Source: SIG452 sp045631485 (GTDB lineage Bacteria; Bacillota; Clostridia; UMGS1840). From it: a stretch of DNA of 57,026 nucleotides. Both the position numbers and the translations under genes were made by a program. The stretch spans positions 1-57,026 of the forward strand of contig JAZQUU010000040.1 in assembly GCA_045631485.1 (NCBI GenBank), given 5' to 3'. Positions 9,091 to 18,092 of this stretch are shown here, piece after piece; within the stretch, counting starts at the first letter, position 1, and each line of letters starts with the position of its first letter. The notes under the pieces are model-generated. The model did not search any database. It was not told the origin of the DNA and worked only from the letters and a program-made list of their open reading frames with translations.

Positions 9091-11097
9091 TTATTCTGCA
9101 GTTTCTTCGGTAGCTTCGGCAGCTTCTTCAACTGCTTCTTCTGCTTTTTCTGCATCTTTATGTTCGGAGGGAGCTAACAGTTCTCTGATGCTTAAGCTTA
9201 CTTTTTTCTTTTCTGCATCGATTTCGATAACTTTTGCTTCCACTTCCATACCTAAGGACAGTTCGTCTTCGGGTTTTGCAATATGTTTGTTTGCAATCTG
9301 AGAAATATGGATTAAACCGTCAACGCCGGGCAGAATTTCTGCAAATGCACCAAAGGGTACAATACGAACGATTTTAACGGTGATTACATCGTTTAAGTTT
9401 ACGGTGCTTGTAAATTTGGTCCAGGGATTGTCAACTTCTTTTTTGAAACCTAAAGAAATCTTTTTCTTTTCGGTATCTAAGGATTTGATGTAAACTTCGA
9501 TTTCCTGACCAACTTTTACAACTTCGGAAGGATGTTTGATTCTGGACCAGGACAGTTCGGTGATATGAACCAGACCGTCAACACCGCCGATATCAACAAA
9601 CGCACCAAAGGTGGTTAAGGATTTAACGGTACCCTGATAGGTTTTGCCTTCTTCAGCAGCTGCCCAGAATGCAGCTTCTTTTTCTTTCTGTTCTGCAGCT
9701 AAAACTACTTTGATAGAACCGGTAGCTCTGTTTCTTCTGTCATCAAAATCAATGATTTTTAAAGAAACGGTTTCACCCTGCATGGTGGATAAGTCAGAAA
9801 CGAATCTTAAAGATGCCTGAGAAGCAGGAACGAATACTCTTACACTGTTGACAGAAACCAATAAACCGCCTTTAATGACAGATACAACTTTCCCTTCTAA
9901 GATTGCGCCGCTTTCAAATGCTTCTTTGATAGCTGTCATGTTTAATTCGGAATCAACTTTTTTCTTGGATAACAGACAAGTACCTTCCACATCGTTGGGT
10001 TTAATAACGATTGCGTTGATTTCATCACCGATTTTAACCAGGTCAGCGGGTTTCATGCTGTTGTCGTCGGTTAATTCATCTGCCGGGATAAAGCCTAAGC
10101 CTTTGTAACCGGGGATGCTAACGCGAACTTCGGTTTCAGTGATCTGTTCAACTGTGCAAGTAACTCTTTTATTGATATGCACGGGGCTTACCAAGTACTT
10201 CTCCAGCTGTTCCTCGAATTCACTTGTTACGATTTTTTCTTCTGCCATGACTGAAATTACCTCCTCGATGCTACAGCTTGGGGTTGATGCGCCTGCCGTA
10301 ACACCTACAACTTTGAAATTTGTATATAATATATTTTTTAAACTGAAATTATTGCGAATCAGCGTTTTTAAATCCTCTGCCGATTCAATGAGATAAGTAT
10401 GGGGACAAACGGCTTTGGATTTTTGGTAAAGCTCCATGGTATTGGAACTTTTTTTGCCGCCGATAATAAGCATCAGGTCAGACTCTTTTGCCAACTCTTC
10501 CGCTTCGGCTTGTCTTTGCCGCGTCGCACTACATATTGTATCAAATATTGATACAAAATTACAACCTTTTTTTAAAAATTTAATGAAATTGTAAAATTTC
10601 TCTTTTTCCATAGTGGTCTGGGACACCACACTGATATGGTCATCGGGATGAATTTCCTCTTTTATTTCTTCAAAATCCATTGTAATCAGTGCGTTTTCGC
10701 AGTATCCTGAGATGCCAACCACTTCGGGATGCTCTTTTTTTCCGTAAATAATAATTTTCTGACCTTTTTGGGATTCCTCTGCCACAATTTTATGAATTTT
10801 CTTCACAAAGGGGCAGGTCAGGTCAATATAGGAGATTTTTTGCTCTTCCAACCGATTGGTAACGGTTTGCGGGACGCCGTGGGCACGGATTACCACGGTG
10901 GCATCCTTGGGAACTTGGGAAACTTCTTCCACGGTTTTGCCGCCTTTTTCTTCAATGTCTTTCATTACACGGCTATTGTGGATGAGCTCTCCCAAAAGAT
11001 ATAAATTCTGTTGCTCGTTTAAAGCTTCATATACTGTATCGCAGGCACGCTTCACGCCGAAGCAGAAGCCTGCGGATTTTGCAAGTTTGATTTCCAT
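9091..11097 (-). CDS. ispH-rpsA: IspH (HMBPP reductase) fused to ribosomal protein S1
   Basis: This 668-residue two-function protein is a fusion common in Clostridia. Residues 1 to about 285 are 4-hydroxy-3-methylbut-2-enyl diphosphate reductase, the last step of the MEP pathway. The three [4Fe-4S]-ligand cysteines are in GFCFGVKRA (Cys12), DLTCPFVKK and the later TICSATRQRQAEA, with SSNTMELY also present. Four S1 RNA-binding domains follow at about 300-375, 385-460, 470-545 and 553-632; domains 3 and 4 are closest to consensus (TFGAFVDIGGVDGLVHITEL, FGAFAEILPGVDGLIHIS). A Glu/Ala-rich tail ends the protein. It lies downstream of cmk and plsC on the same strand, the usual clostridial order. 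Confidence 0.96.
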   Translation of the reverse strand: MEIKLAKSAGFCFGVKRACDTVYEALNEQQNLYLLGELIHNSRVMKDIEEKGGKTVEEVSQVPKDATVVIRAHGVPQTVTNRLEEQKISYIDLTCPFVKKIHKIVAEESQKGQKIIIYGKKEHPEVVGISGYCENALITMDFEEIKEEIHPDDHISVVSQTTMEKEKFYNFIKFLKKGCNFVSIFDTICSATRQRQAEAEELAKESDLMLIIGGKKSSNTMELYQKSKAVCPHTYLIESAEDLKTLIRNNFSLKNILYTNFKVVGVTAGASTPSCSIEEVISVMAEEKIVTSEFEEQLEKYLVSPVHINKRVTCTVEQITETEVRVSIPGYKGLGFIPADELTDDNSMKPADLVKIGDEINAIVIKPNDVEGTCLLSKKKVDSELNMTAIKEAFESGAILEGKVVSVIKGGLLVSVNSVRVFVPASQASLRFVSDLSTMQGETVSLKIIDFDDRRNRATGSIKVVLAAEQKEKEAAFWAAAEEGKTYQGTVKSLTTFGAFVDIGGVDGLVHITELSWSRIKHPSEVVKVGQEIEVYIKSLDTEKKKISLGFKKEVDNPWTKFTSTVNLNDVITVKIVRIVPFGAFAEILPGVDGLIHISQIANKHIAKPEDELSLGMEVEAKVIEIDAEKKKVSLSIRELLAPSEHKDAEKAEEAVEEAAEATEETAE

Positions 11098-11124
11098 AGT
11101 TTTTCGGGAACGGCAATGATGGGA

Positions 11125-11709
11125 TTACCGTTCATCTCCCTGTGTCAGCATTTTGGTCACAATATCCTGAAGATCTGCCATTGCCTGCTTTAAGTCGGGC
11201 TTTTCACCGTATTCTTTTAAATCAACGGGTTTCCCGAATTGCACCGTCATTTTGGAAAACCAACGGTAATTGCCCGAAATTGCAAAGGGAACCAACAGAG
11301 CGTTTCCTTTTTTGGCAATCAGGGCTGCACCATTTTTAAATTCCAGAACGGGTTCTTCGGTACGGTTACGGGTTCCCTCGGGGAACATAACCAGGGCATT
11401 GTTTGCTTCCACAATTTCGATGGCTTTTTTCACGGCACCGATATCACCGGCACCTCGTTTTACGGGGAAAGCTCCCAATTTTTTTAAAAGCCATCCAAAG
11501 GGCTTAAAAGAAAACAAAGAATCCTTTGCCATAAAACTAAGCTGACGGTTCTGAGAGATAAAAACAAGGGGAGCATCGTGATTACTGCGATGGTTTCCAC
11601 AGAAAATCATACCGCCGTTTTCGGGAATGTTCTCTGTGCCGATTGCTTTTACCCGAAAAATAAAGCGATATGCAAAACGAATCAGAGCACGTTCGATTTG
11701 ATATAACAT
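11125..11709 (-). CDS. plsC: 1-acyl-sn-glycerol-3-phosphate acyltransferase
   Basis: The product acylates lysophosphatidic acid to phosphatidic acid at the membrane. The 194-residue protein has the acyltransferase block HRSNHD (H-x4-D), the KRGAGD segment and the substrate-binding FPEGTRNR. It is somewhat short but normal for clostridial PlsC. GAGGTG lies six bases before the ATG. It sits between cmk and ispH-rpsA with small gaps (8 and 27 bases), so the three are probably co-transcribed. Confidence 0.93.
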   Translation of the reverse strand: MLYQIERALIRFAYRFIFRVKAIGTENIPENGGMIFCGNHRSNHDAPLVFISQNRQLSFMAKDSLFSFKPFGWLLKKLGAFPVKRGAGDIGAVKKAIEIVEANNALVMFPEGTRNRTEEPVLEFKNGAALIAKKGNALLVPFAISGNYRWFSKMTVQFGKPVDLKEYGEKPDLKQAMADLQDIVTKMLTQGDER

Positions 11710-11717
11710 AAGTCACC

Positions 11718-12401
11718 TCAAATAAGAGATTGGAGTTTTTCTTTGGTATGCTGATACAACGCTTGGAAAGACTCTTCCGGATTCAATTTTGTTGTGTCCA
11801 GCAAATAGGCGTCTTCTGCCTGGCGAAGGGGAGCGTATTCTCTGTTTTTATCTTGTTCGTCTCGGGAAATCATATCGGAAAGCACCTGTTCATAGGTGGA
11901 GGAATCCCCTTTTGCCTGAAGCTCTAAGAATCTGCGGTTTGCCCGTTCGGCAACATCCGCCGTTAAAAACACTTTCACATCCGCATTGGGGAACACATTG
12001 GTTCCGATGTCTCGTCCATCCATCAGGACAGGTTTTCCTTCGGCAAGAGCTCGCTGCATAGCAACCAGCATATCTCTCACAAAGGGGAGGGTGGAAATAT
12101 CCGACGCACCAGTGGAAATATGAGGTTCTCTGATTTCCCGGGAAACATCAATATCGTTTAAGAAAATCTTCTGTTCCCCTTTCACGGTGCGAAAATCAAT
12201 TTCCGCAGTTTCCAAAAGGGAACGAAGTTGGGGAGAATCCACTTTGGGATTGATGCCCGATTCAATGGCATACAGTGCACAGGCACGGTACATGGCACCG
12301 GTATCAATATAGGCAATATCGAGTTCTTTGGCAAGTCGTTTTGCCATGGTGGACTTTCCTGCAGCGGCAGGTCCGTCTATTGCCACAACATAGGGTTTCA
12401 T
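11718..12401 (-). CDS. cmk: Cytidylate kinase
   Basis: The product phosphorylates CMP and dCMP in the cytoplasm. The 227-residue protein has P-loop GPAAAGKSTMAKRLA at residues 8-22, YIDTGAMYRA and the LID-like segment GRDIGTNVFPNADVKVFLTA. The length is typical. AAAGGAG precedes the ATG. First gene of the cmk-plsC-ispH/rpsA group, 15 bases after the flavoprotein gene on the same strand. Confidence 0.95.
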   Translation of the reverse strand: MKPYVVAIDGPAAAGKSTMAKRLAKELDIAYIDTGAMYRACALYAIESGINPKVDSPQLRSLLETAEIDFRTVKGEQKIFLNDIDVSREIREPHISTGASDISTLPFVRDMLVAMQRALAEGKPVLMDGRDIGTNVFPNADVKVFLTADVAERANRRFLELQAKGDSSTYEQVLSDMISRDEQDKNREYAPLRQAEDAYLLDTTKLNPEESFQALYQHTKEKLQSLI

Positions 12402-12416
12402 GGATGAAACTCCTTT

Positions 12417-13634
12417 CTATACATTATTTCCGGCAAGGTAGCCGGTGGAATATGCAATCTGCAGATTGAAACCGCCCGTGTAGGCATCGGTATCAATCAA
12501 TTCTCCGCAGAAATAAAGTCCTTTTACCAGCTTGGATTCCATGGTGGAGGGGTTAATTTCCTTCACATCCACACCGCCTGAGGTGATGATTGCCTCTTCG
12601 ATAGGGCGTTTCCCCTTAATATGCAGGGTGAAATTTTTCAGTAAATCCAAAAGCTTCTTTCGTTCTTCACGGGTAATGGAATTGCATTGCTTCTGCGGGT
12701 CAATTCCCGAAAGGGATACCATTACGGGAATGAAACTTTTCGGGAGCAATTCTCCCAAAGAATTATGAAATGCTTTGTTGGCAAACTTTCCAAAGTCTTT
12801 TAAAAGGCGTTCGTCCAGTTGCTTTTCGTTTAAAGCAGGTTTTAAATCAATGTGTAAGGTGCAAGGTTCATCGGGAAGATGAGAGCTTGCGGAAATAATC
12901 AAAGGACCGGTCACGCCGAAATGAGTAAACATCATTTCACCGAAATCTTCAAAAATCACTTTCCCTTTTTGATTTTTCATTTTTAAGGAAACATTCCGAA
13001 GAGAAAGCCCCGATAACTCTTGTCCGTAGGTTTCGACCGTTTCTAGGGGCACTAAATTTCCGTAAAGGGGAGTGATGTGATGGCCTAAGTTTTCCGAGAA
13101 ACGGTAACCGTCTCCGGTGGAGCCGGTCACGGGATAGGATTTTCCGCCCGTTGCCAGAATCACCTTATGAAATCCGGAAAGCGTGCCGTCTTTGGTTTTG
13201 ATATCAAATAAATCGTCCTGCTTTTTCACGGCAGTAACGGTGGTGGAAAGCTTTACTTTTGCGCCGGACTGCTTTAAAAACAAGCGAAGTCCGTCACACA
13301 CGGTGCCTGCCTTGTCGGTGATGGGGAACACACGGTTTCCGCGCTCGGTTTTCACCGCCACACCAACCGATTCCAACAGAGCAATTATATCTTCATTGGT
13401 AAAGGAATACAGGGCACTGTATAAAAAATCGGGATTTTTGGGAATGTTCATAAAAAAGTCTGAAATATCACAACGGTTGGTGATGTTGCATCTGCCTTTT
13501 CCCGTGATAAACAGTTTTTTTAAGAGCTTTTCATTTTTTTCCAGAAGAACGGTGTCGTTACCGCGTTTGGCGCTGAAGGCTGCTGCCAGAACGCCTGCGG
13601 GCCCGCCGCCGATCACTGCTACTTTTTGCTTCAT
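12417..13634 (-). CDS. HI0933/YhiN-family FAD-dependent oxidoreductase
   Basis: This 405-residue flavoprotein has the FAD-binding Rossmann motif at the N terminus (VIGGGPAGVLAAAFSAKRG, about 6-24), GKGRCNITN, and the C-terminal FAD contact GGVDVKEINPSTMESK followed by GLYFCGELIDTDAYTGGFN. These mark the HI0933/YhiN (aminoacetone oxidase-like / BaiN) family, whose physiological reaction is mostly unknown. It is encoded immediately upstream of cmk on the same strand and probably belongs to that transcription unit. The start follows AAAAGGAA. Confidence 0.88.
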   Translation of the reverse strand: MKQKVAVIGGGPAGVLAAAFSAKRGNDTVLLEKNEKLLKKLFITGKGRCNITNRCDISDFFMNIPKNPDFLYSALYSFTNEDIIALLESVGVAVKTERGNRVFPITDKAGTVCDGLRLFLKQSGAKVKLSTTVTAVKKQDDLFDIKTKDGTLSGFHKVILATGGKSYPVTGSTGDGYRFSENLGHHITPLYGNLVPLETVETYGQELSGLSLRNVSLKMKNQKGKVIFEDFGEMMFTHFGVTGPLIISASSHLPDEPCTLHIDLKPALNEKQLDERLLKDFGKFANKAFHNSLGELLPKSFIPVMVSLSGIDPQKQCNSITREERKKLLDLLKNFTLHIKGKRPIEEAIITSGGVDVKEINPSTMESKLVKGLYFCGELIDTDAYTGGFNLQIAYSTGYLAGNNV

Positions 13635-13669
13635 AAAAACCCGATTCCTTTTTACAAGAATTTTAGATG

Positions 13670-14551
13670 TTATAAATGAGGAGCATCGTCGCAGGGAAGC
13701 TCCAATTTGTCATACACTTCGTATTCATCCCAGATGGCTTCCAGTTCTTCGAAGGCACTTGCCACTTCGTTTTGCTTTTTTAAAGCCAGACTGACGATAA
13801 AAGCATTCAATACGGAAAAAGGTGCCACCAGAGAATCCACGCAGGACACCATTTCGCTTCTCGCCGTCATCAAACAATCGGAAAAGGGAGCGATGGGTGA
13901 TTTTTCGCTGTCGGTTAAAGCAATCACCGTGGCACCGCGGGATTTTGCAAATTCCATTGCTTTCACGGTTCTTCTGGAATAGCGGGGGAAACTGATGCCA
14001 AACACCACGTCTCCTTCTTCCACTCTTAAAATCTGCTCAAACATTTCGGACACGGAATTGGTTTGAATCAGACGGACATTGGAAAACAGAAGATTACAGT
14101 AAAAACTTAAAAAACTTGCCAGACAAGCGGAACTTCTGAAACCGATAATGTATATATTTTTGGCGTTTAACATGGCTTCGGTTGCCTTATCAAACCCGTC
14201 TCTGTTCATTGTTTGCAGAGTGGTTTTTAAGTTTTCAATATCCGAATGGATTACTTTGGAAACCACGTCCTGATTTTCCAGAGCCAAAGAAACCGATTCC
14301 ATTCTGTGAAGCATGGAAGATTCACTGCGCAAATATTCCGACAAAGCGGCATTGAGCTCGGGATATCCCAGATAACCAAGTTCGGTAGCAAACCGAACCA
14401 CCGTGGATTCGGATACCGAAACGGTTTCTGCCAATTTGGATGCCGTCATATTCGCAGCCTGAGCGTAGTGATTTACGAGATAATCCGCAATCCGACGCTG
14501 ACTCTTGGTAAAGGTGGCAGATTGCTCTTTGATTCTGGCAAGGATGTTCAT
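13670..14551 (-). CDS. MurR/RpiR-family transcriptional regulator
   Basis: This 293-residue regulator has an N-terminal RpiR helix-turn-helix domain (about 1-77; KSQRRIADYLVNHYAQAANM and SVSESTVVRFATELGYLGYP) and a SIS sugar-isomerase-fold ligand domain (about 125-250; IYIIGFRSSACLASF and FPRYSRRTVKAMEFAKSRGA). Family members sense phosphosugars such as MurNAc-6-P. The likely start is 14551 (MNILARIKEQ); the frame is open to 14584 without a good ribosome site. The gene precedes the flavoprotein gene by 35 bases. No obvious target operon is adjacent. Confidence 0.9.
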   Translation of the reverse strand: MNILARIKEQSATFTKSQRRIADYLVNHYAQAANMTASKLAETVSVSESTVVRFATELGYLGYPELNAALSEYLRSESSMLHRMESVSLALENQDVVSKVIHSDIENLKTTLQTMNRDGFDKATEAMLNAKNIYIIGFRSSACLASFLSFYCNLLFSNVRLIQTNSVSEMFEQILRVEEGDVVFGISFPRYSRRTVKAMEFAKSRGATVIALTDSEKSPIAPFSDCLMTARSEMVSCVDSLVAPFSVLNAFIVSLALKKQNEVASAFEELEAIWDEYEVYDKLELPCDDAPHL

Positions 14552-14593
14552 TCTTACAAACCGCTTTCTTTCATAGATTTGCACAACAGATAA

Positions 14594-14622
14594 AGTATAT
14601 CATATTTTCATTGGGAATGCAA
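14594..14622 (-). promoter_or_regulatory. Promoter of the RpiR-family regulator
   Basis: On the minus strand, TTGCAT (14622-14617), 17 bases, TATACT (14599-14594). It would also drive the genes downstream toward ispH-rpsA if there is read-through. Confidence 0.65.
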
Positions 14623-14653
14623 GGAAAATCGGAAATTTTTTTGAATTTTTGCC

Positions 14654-14685
14654 GAAAAGAAAAACCTGCCTTTGTCGGGCAGGTT
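14654..14685 (-). terminator. Terminator after the LytTR gene
   Basis: AACCTGCC and GGCAGGTT pair around a short loop. On the minus strand this is followed by TTTTTCTTTT, directly after the LytTR stop codon. Confidence 0.88.
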
Positions 14686-15323
14686 CAGTTATGGTTGCAA
14701 TTTTTTAAGTATTTGGTTCTAAAATATGCGTTTTGCACCTGCTCTGCCATAGACAAATCAACGGGAATTTTCTGCCCGTTTTGCAGAAGAATAGCATCTT
14801 TTGAGACTTCTCGCACATATTCTGCATTGACCATTATCTGCTCTCCCACGGGGAAAAATAACCGTGGTGACAGTTGTTTGGCGATTTTGTGAAGCTTTTG
14901 GCGGAATTTGATTTCGTTTCCTTGGCGGAAGCGAACGGTAAGGCTTCGTGCCTCCTGCAGGTATAAAATGTCCTCTTGTTTGTAATGGTACCGATGATTT
15001 TTATATTGAAAACAAACAGTGTCTGATTGCACGGGAAATTCTTTCAACAATTTTGGGAACTGCACGGCAAAATCGGGAAGATAACGGATTTGCCTGGTGG
15101 AAACACCGTCTTTTGGATACACAATCAGAGGAGGATGCTCCAAAGATAACAGATTTTCCGCCACCAAAGGCATTTCTTCTTCCAAAAGGAATATATCTGC
15201 ATTCATTTTGGAGAAATCTTCTTCGGGAAAACAAATCAAAATATCTGCCTGCTCACGAAGTGTTGCCGAAAGATAGGAAAACCGCTCTGCCGTGTTTTGA
15301 TGGAGCATCAGACATATTTTCAT
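14685..15323 (-). CDS. LytTR-domain DNA-binding protein with divergent N-terminal domain
   Basis: This 212-residue protein has a C-terminal LytTR DNA-binding domain (about 105-205): HYKQEDILYLQEARSLTVRF, then FFPVGEQIMVNAEYVREV and DAILLQNGQKIPVDLS. The first 100 residues resemble a response-regulator fold only in outline (ICLML..., ADIFLLEEE). I do not see the acidic pair plus phospho-Asp and Lys of a working receiver, so it may act without a histidine kinase. No kinase gene is adjacent. GAGGTG precedes the ATG. It lies 16 bases downstream of the cardiolipin synthase gene on the same strand. Confidence 0.82.
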   Translation of the reverse strand: MKICLMLHQNTAERFSYLSATLREQADILICFPEEDFSKMNADIFLLEEEMPLVAENLLSLEHPPLIVYPKDGVSTRQIRYLPDFAVQFPKLLKEFPVQSDTVCFQYKNHRYHYKQEDILYLQEARSLTVRFRQGNEIKFRQKLHKIAKQLSPRLFFPVGEQIMVNAEYVREVSKDAILLQNGQKIPVDLSMAEQVQNAYFRTKYLKNCNHN

Positions 15324-15339
15324 AACAACACCTCGTTTC

Positions 15340-16869
15340 TTACATCAAGGGAGACAATGCCTGCACCAGCTTTTGAAATATTCTGTGATACCAACGGATT
15401 TGTTTTAAATCGTCGGGGAGAATCTTTTTGGAGACCGCTAAGGTTTTTCGGATGTCTTCTTGAATGGTTGCCACGGTTTTGCAACCGTATAAAATCACAC
15501 CGCATTCAAAATGAAGATACAAACTGCGGTAGTCCAGATTGATGGTGCCCACTGTGGCAATTTTTCCGTCTGCCACAAACATTTTGGCGTGCACAAATCC
15601 CGGTGTGTACTCATAAATATTCACACCTGCTTTCATCAGTTGGGGATAGGAAGACACCGTCATCAGATGCACATACCATTTGTCTGCAATATGGGGCGTC
15701 AGAATTGTCACCGAAATACCGCTTTTGGCAGCAAGGCAGAGGGCAGTGGTCATCTCATTGTCTATAATAAGATAAGGAGTCACAATCAGCAATTCTTTTT
15801 GTGCTTTACTGATGATATCCAGATAAATGTGCTCTCCGATGGGGTCATAACTGAATGGATCTGCTCCGTATGGTTGCAGATAGCCGTCGGATTCGGTTGG
15901 CAAATTGTGATGCTTGTAATAGCGGGAAACATCCTCGTCACCCGGGTCAATCAGATTCCACATTTCAAAAAACAGACTGATAAAGGCGTCAACGGCTTGT
16001 CCCCTGATCATCACCGCCGTGTCTTTCCAATGACCGTGAACCTCTTTTTCGTTGATATATTCATCCCCGATGTTGATACCGCCGGTGAATGCCACAGTTC
16101 CGTCAATAATCAGGATTTTTCGGTGGTCACGGTTATTCATGGTGATGGTTAAACTGGGGCGGACGGGATTAAAGATTCTTGCCGAAATTCCTGCTTCCCG
16201 CAAAGTTTTTTCGTAATGCTTCGGAAGCAACCCCCAGGAACCGCAATCATCAAAAATAACACGGACTTCCACACCTTCTGCTACCTTTTGTTTTAAAATT
16301 GCTACAATTTCATCCCACATTTTTCCGTCTGCGATGATGAAATATTCCAAAAAGATGTATTCCTTTGCCGAAAGCAGTTCTTCCTTCATTTTTTTGAATT
16401 TGTCTTCTCCCAAGGGGAAATATTCACATCCCCCGTTGGCATACAAAGGGTATCCTGCCTGTTTGACATAGTGCATCAAAGGAAGAGAGGCAGAATCGTA
16501 TGATTTTGCCTCTTCCCAGAGGGTTTCGTTTTGCGATAAATATTCTTGCTTGAATTTCTGTTGAATTTCTCTGTTCTTTTTTAAACGGGAGCTTACCCGT
16601 GAGGTTCCGAAGAACAGATAAAAGATACCGCCGAACACCGGCAGAATCAGAATGGGAATCACCCAGGCAAGCTTGTATGCGGGATTTTTTTCCGAGTTAA
16701 TCACGGCGATCAGCATCACCAGACTCAAAAACAGTAAAATCCCGTAAATATAGGGGAAGAAATTTGCCATTCTCCAAAGAGAAATCACTAAAAATCCAAA
16801 TTGCAACAGAATCAACACCGCAATTGTGGTGGTTTTTCGGAAAATATAGCCCGATAGTTTTTTCTTCAC
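15340..16869 (-). CDS. cls: Cardiolipin synthase (phospholipase D type)
   Basis: The product condenses two phosphatidylglycerols to cardiolipin in the membrane. The 509-residue protein has two N-terminal membrane segments (about 12-32 and 38-60) and two PLD catalytic motifs, HRKILIID and HAKMFVAD (H-x-K-x4-D), each followed by the Gly/Asn-type segment (FTGGINIGDEY and GTINLDYRSL). The length matches bacterial Cls. The start is GTG 16869 after AAGGTGA, one base after the dacF stop, so translation is probably coupled to dacF. Confidence 0.94.
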   Translation of the reverse strand: MKKKLSGYIFRKTTTIAVLILLQFGFLVISLWRMANFFPYIYGILLFLSLVMLIAVINSEKNPAYKLAWVIPILILPVFGGIFYLFFGTSRVSSRLKKNREIQQKFKQEYLSQNETLWEEAKSYDSASLPLMHYVKQAGYPLYANGGCEYFPLGEDKFKKMKEELLSAKEYIFLEYFIIADGKMWDEIVAILKQKVAEGVEVRVIFDDCGSWGLLPKHYEKTLREAGISARIFNPVRPSLTITMNNRDHRKILIIDGTVAFTGGINIGDEYINEKEVHGHWKDTAVMIRGQAVDAFISLFFEMWNLIDPGDEDVSRYYKHHNLPTESDGYLQPYGADPFSYDPIGEHIYLDIISKAQKELLIVTPYLIIDNEMTTALCLAAKSGISVTILTPHIADKWYVHLMTVSSYPQLMKAGVNIYEYTPGFVHAKMFVADGKIATVGTINLDYRSLYLHFECGVILYGCKTVATIQEDIRKTLAVSKKILPDDLKQIRWYHRIFQKLVQALSPLM

Positions 16870-16870
16870 A

Positions 16871-18013
16871 TTACATCACCTTGAAAAATTGCCATAATGT
16901 TTCCCAAAAGGACTGCTTGGGAACATTCTCTTTGATGATTAAATCGGTTTCGCCCACGATTTCGCCATCCACTTCAAAAATCAGTTTTCCTGCAACCGCA
17001 CCGGAGGTGAGGGGAACTTTCAGTTTGTAGAATTCCGCACGTCTCACAGGGTCTTTGTCATCTGTTTTTTCCTGCAGGAAGGTGAGTGCATCCTTGGGAT
17101 ACAGTTGAACGGAATTCGGTTTCCCGTATGCCACACTTTCCTCAGAGAACGCTTCCTCGGGATTAGTTAAGGCTGTGGTTTTATAGTTGGCAAAGCCGTA
17201 ATCCAACAACCGTTTGGCATCGGTAAAACGCATTTCGCTTGTGGGGGAGTTTAATACCACGGCAATCAGTTCCATACCGTTTCGTTTGGCAGATGCACTG
17301 AGGCAGGAGCCTGCATTTGTGGTGGAGCCTGTTTTTAAGCCGGTGGCACCATCGTAGTAACGAATCAGTTTGTTGGTGTTGGTCAGCTCAAAGGTGCCGT
17401 TTCGGATGGTATCCTGCCAGATGCCGGTATAGTTTTTGGTTAAATCGTGGCTTAAAACCAGTTGGGACATGGTGGCAATATCCTTTGCGGAGGAGTAGTG
17501 CCCGTCTTCGTCAAGACCGTGGGCATTTTTGTAGGCGGTGTCGGTTAAGCCGATTTCACTTGCTTTTTCGTTCATCCGTTCCACAAAGGCTGCTTCGGAG
17601 CCGCACAGATGTTCTGCCATTGCCACGCAGGCATCATTGGCAGATGCCACGAAAATGGATTTTAGCATGGTGCCAACATCCATCACTTCGTTCTCTTTCA
17701 GATAAATCTGAGAACCACCCATTTCGGAAGCGGCGGCACTGGCTGTGATTTGGTCGGTCAAACTCAGGTTTCCCTTATCAATTTCCTCCAAAATGAGCCA
17801 AATGGTCATCAGTTTGGTGATACTTGCCATAGGACGGCGTTCGGTTTCGTTTTTACTTGCCAGAACGGTGCCTGTTTCTTTTTCAATCAAAATATAGGCA
17901 GAAGCTTCCGGCTCCGTCAGAGGTACTTGTGCAGCTGCGATTGTGGGCATGATAAAGAAACAACAAAGCAGAAAACAAAGTATTTTTTTAGAATTTTTTT
18001 TGGAATGGTTCAT
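16871..18013 (-). CDS. dacF: D-alanyl-D-alanine carboxypeptidase (DacF-like PBP)
   Basis: This exported penicillin-binding protein trims the terminal D-Ala from peptidoglycan stems. The 380-residue product has a signal peptide (residues 1-28, ending near AAA-Q), the three active-site motifs SITK (S-x-x-K), SAN (S-x-N) and KTG, and the C-terminal PBP5-like domain with a final amphipathic anchor (FWETLWQFFKVM). In Bacillus and many Clostridia dacF precedes the spoIIA operon; here cls follows instead. AAAGGAA lies nine bases before the ATG. Confidence 0.94.
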   Translation of the reverse strand: MNHSKKNSKKILCFLLCCFFIMPTIAAAQVPLTEPEASAYILIEKETGTVLASKNETERRPMASITKLMTIWLILEEIDKGNLSLTDQITASAAASEMGGSQIYLKENEVMDVGTMLKSIFVASANDACVAMAEHLCGSEAAFVERMNEKASEIGLTDTAYKNAHGLDEDGHYSSAKDIATMSQLVLSHDLTKNYTGIWQDTIRNGTFELTNTNKLIRYYDGATGLKTGSTTNAGSCLSASAKRNGMELIAVVLNSPTSEMRFTDAKRLLDYGFANYKTTALTNPEEAFSEESVAYGKPNSVQLYPKDALTFLQEKTDDKDPVRRAEFYKLKVPLTSGAVAGKLIFEVDGEIVGETDLIIKENVPKQSFWETLWQFFKVM

Positions 18014-18092
18014 AATATCGGATTCCTTTCGTCCCGAGGGGGAATAGTTTCATAGTTTCAGTATATGCAAAAAGTTCTTGGATTAGAAGAAA

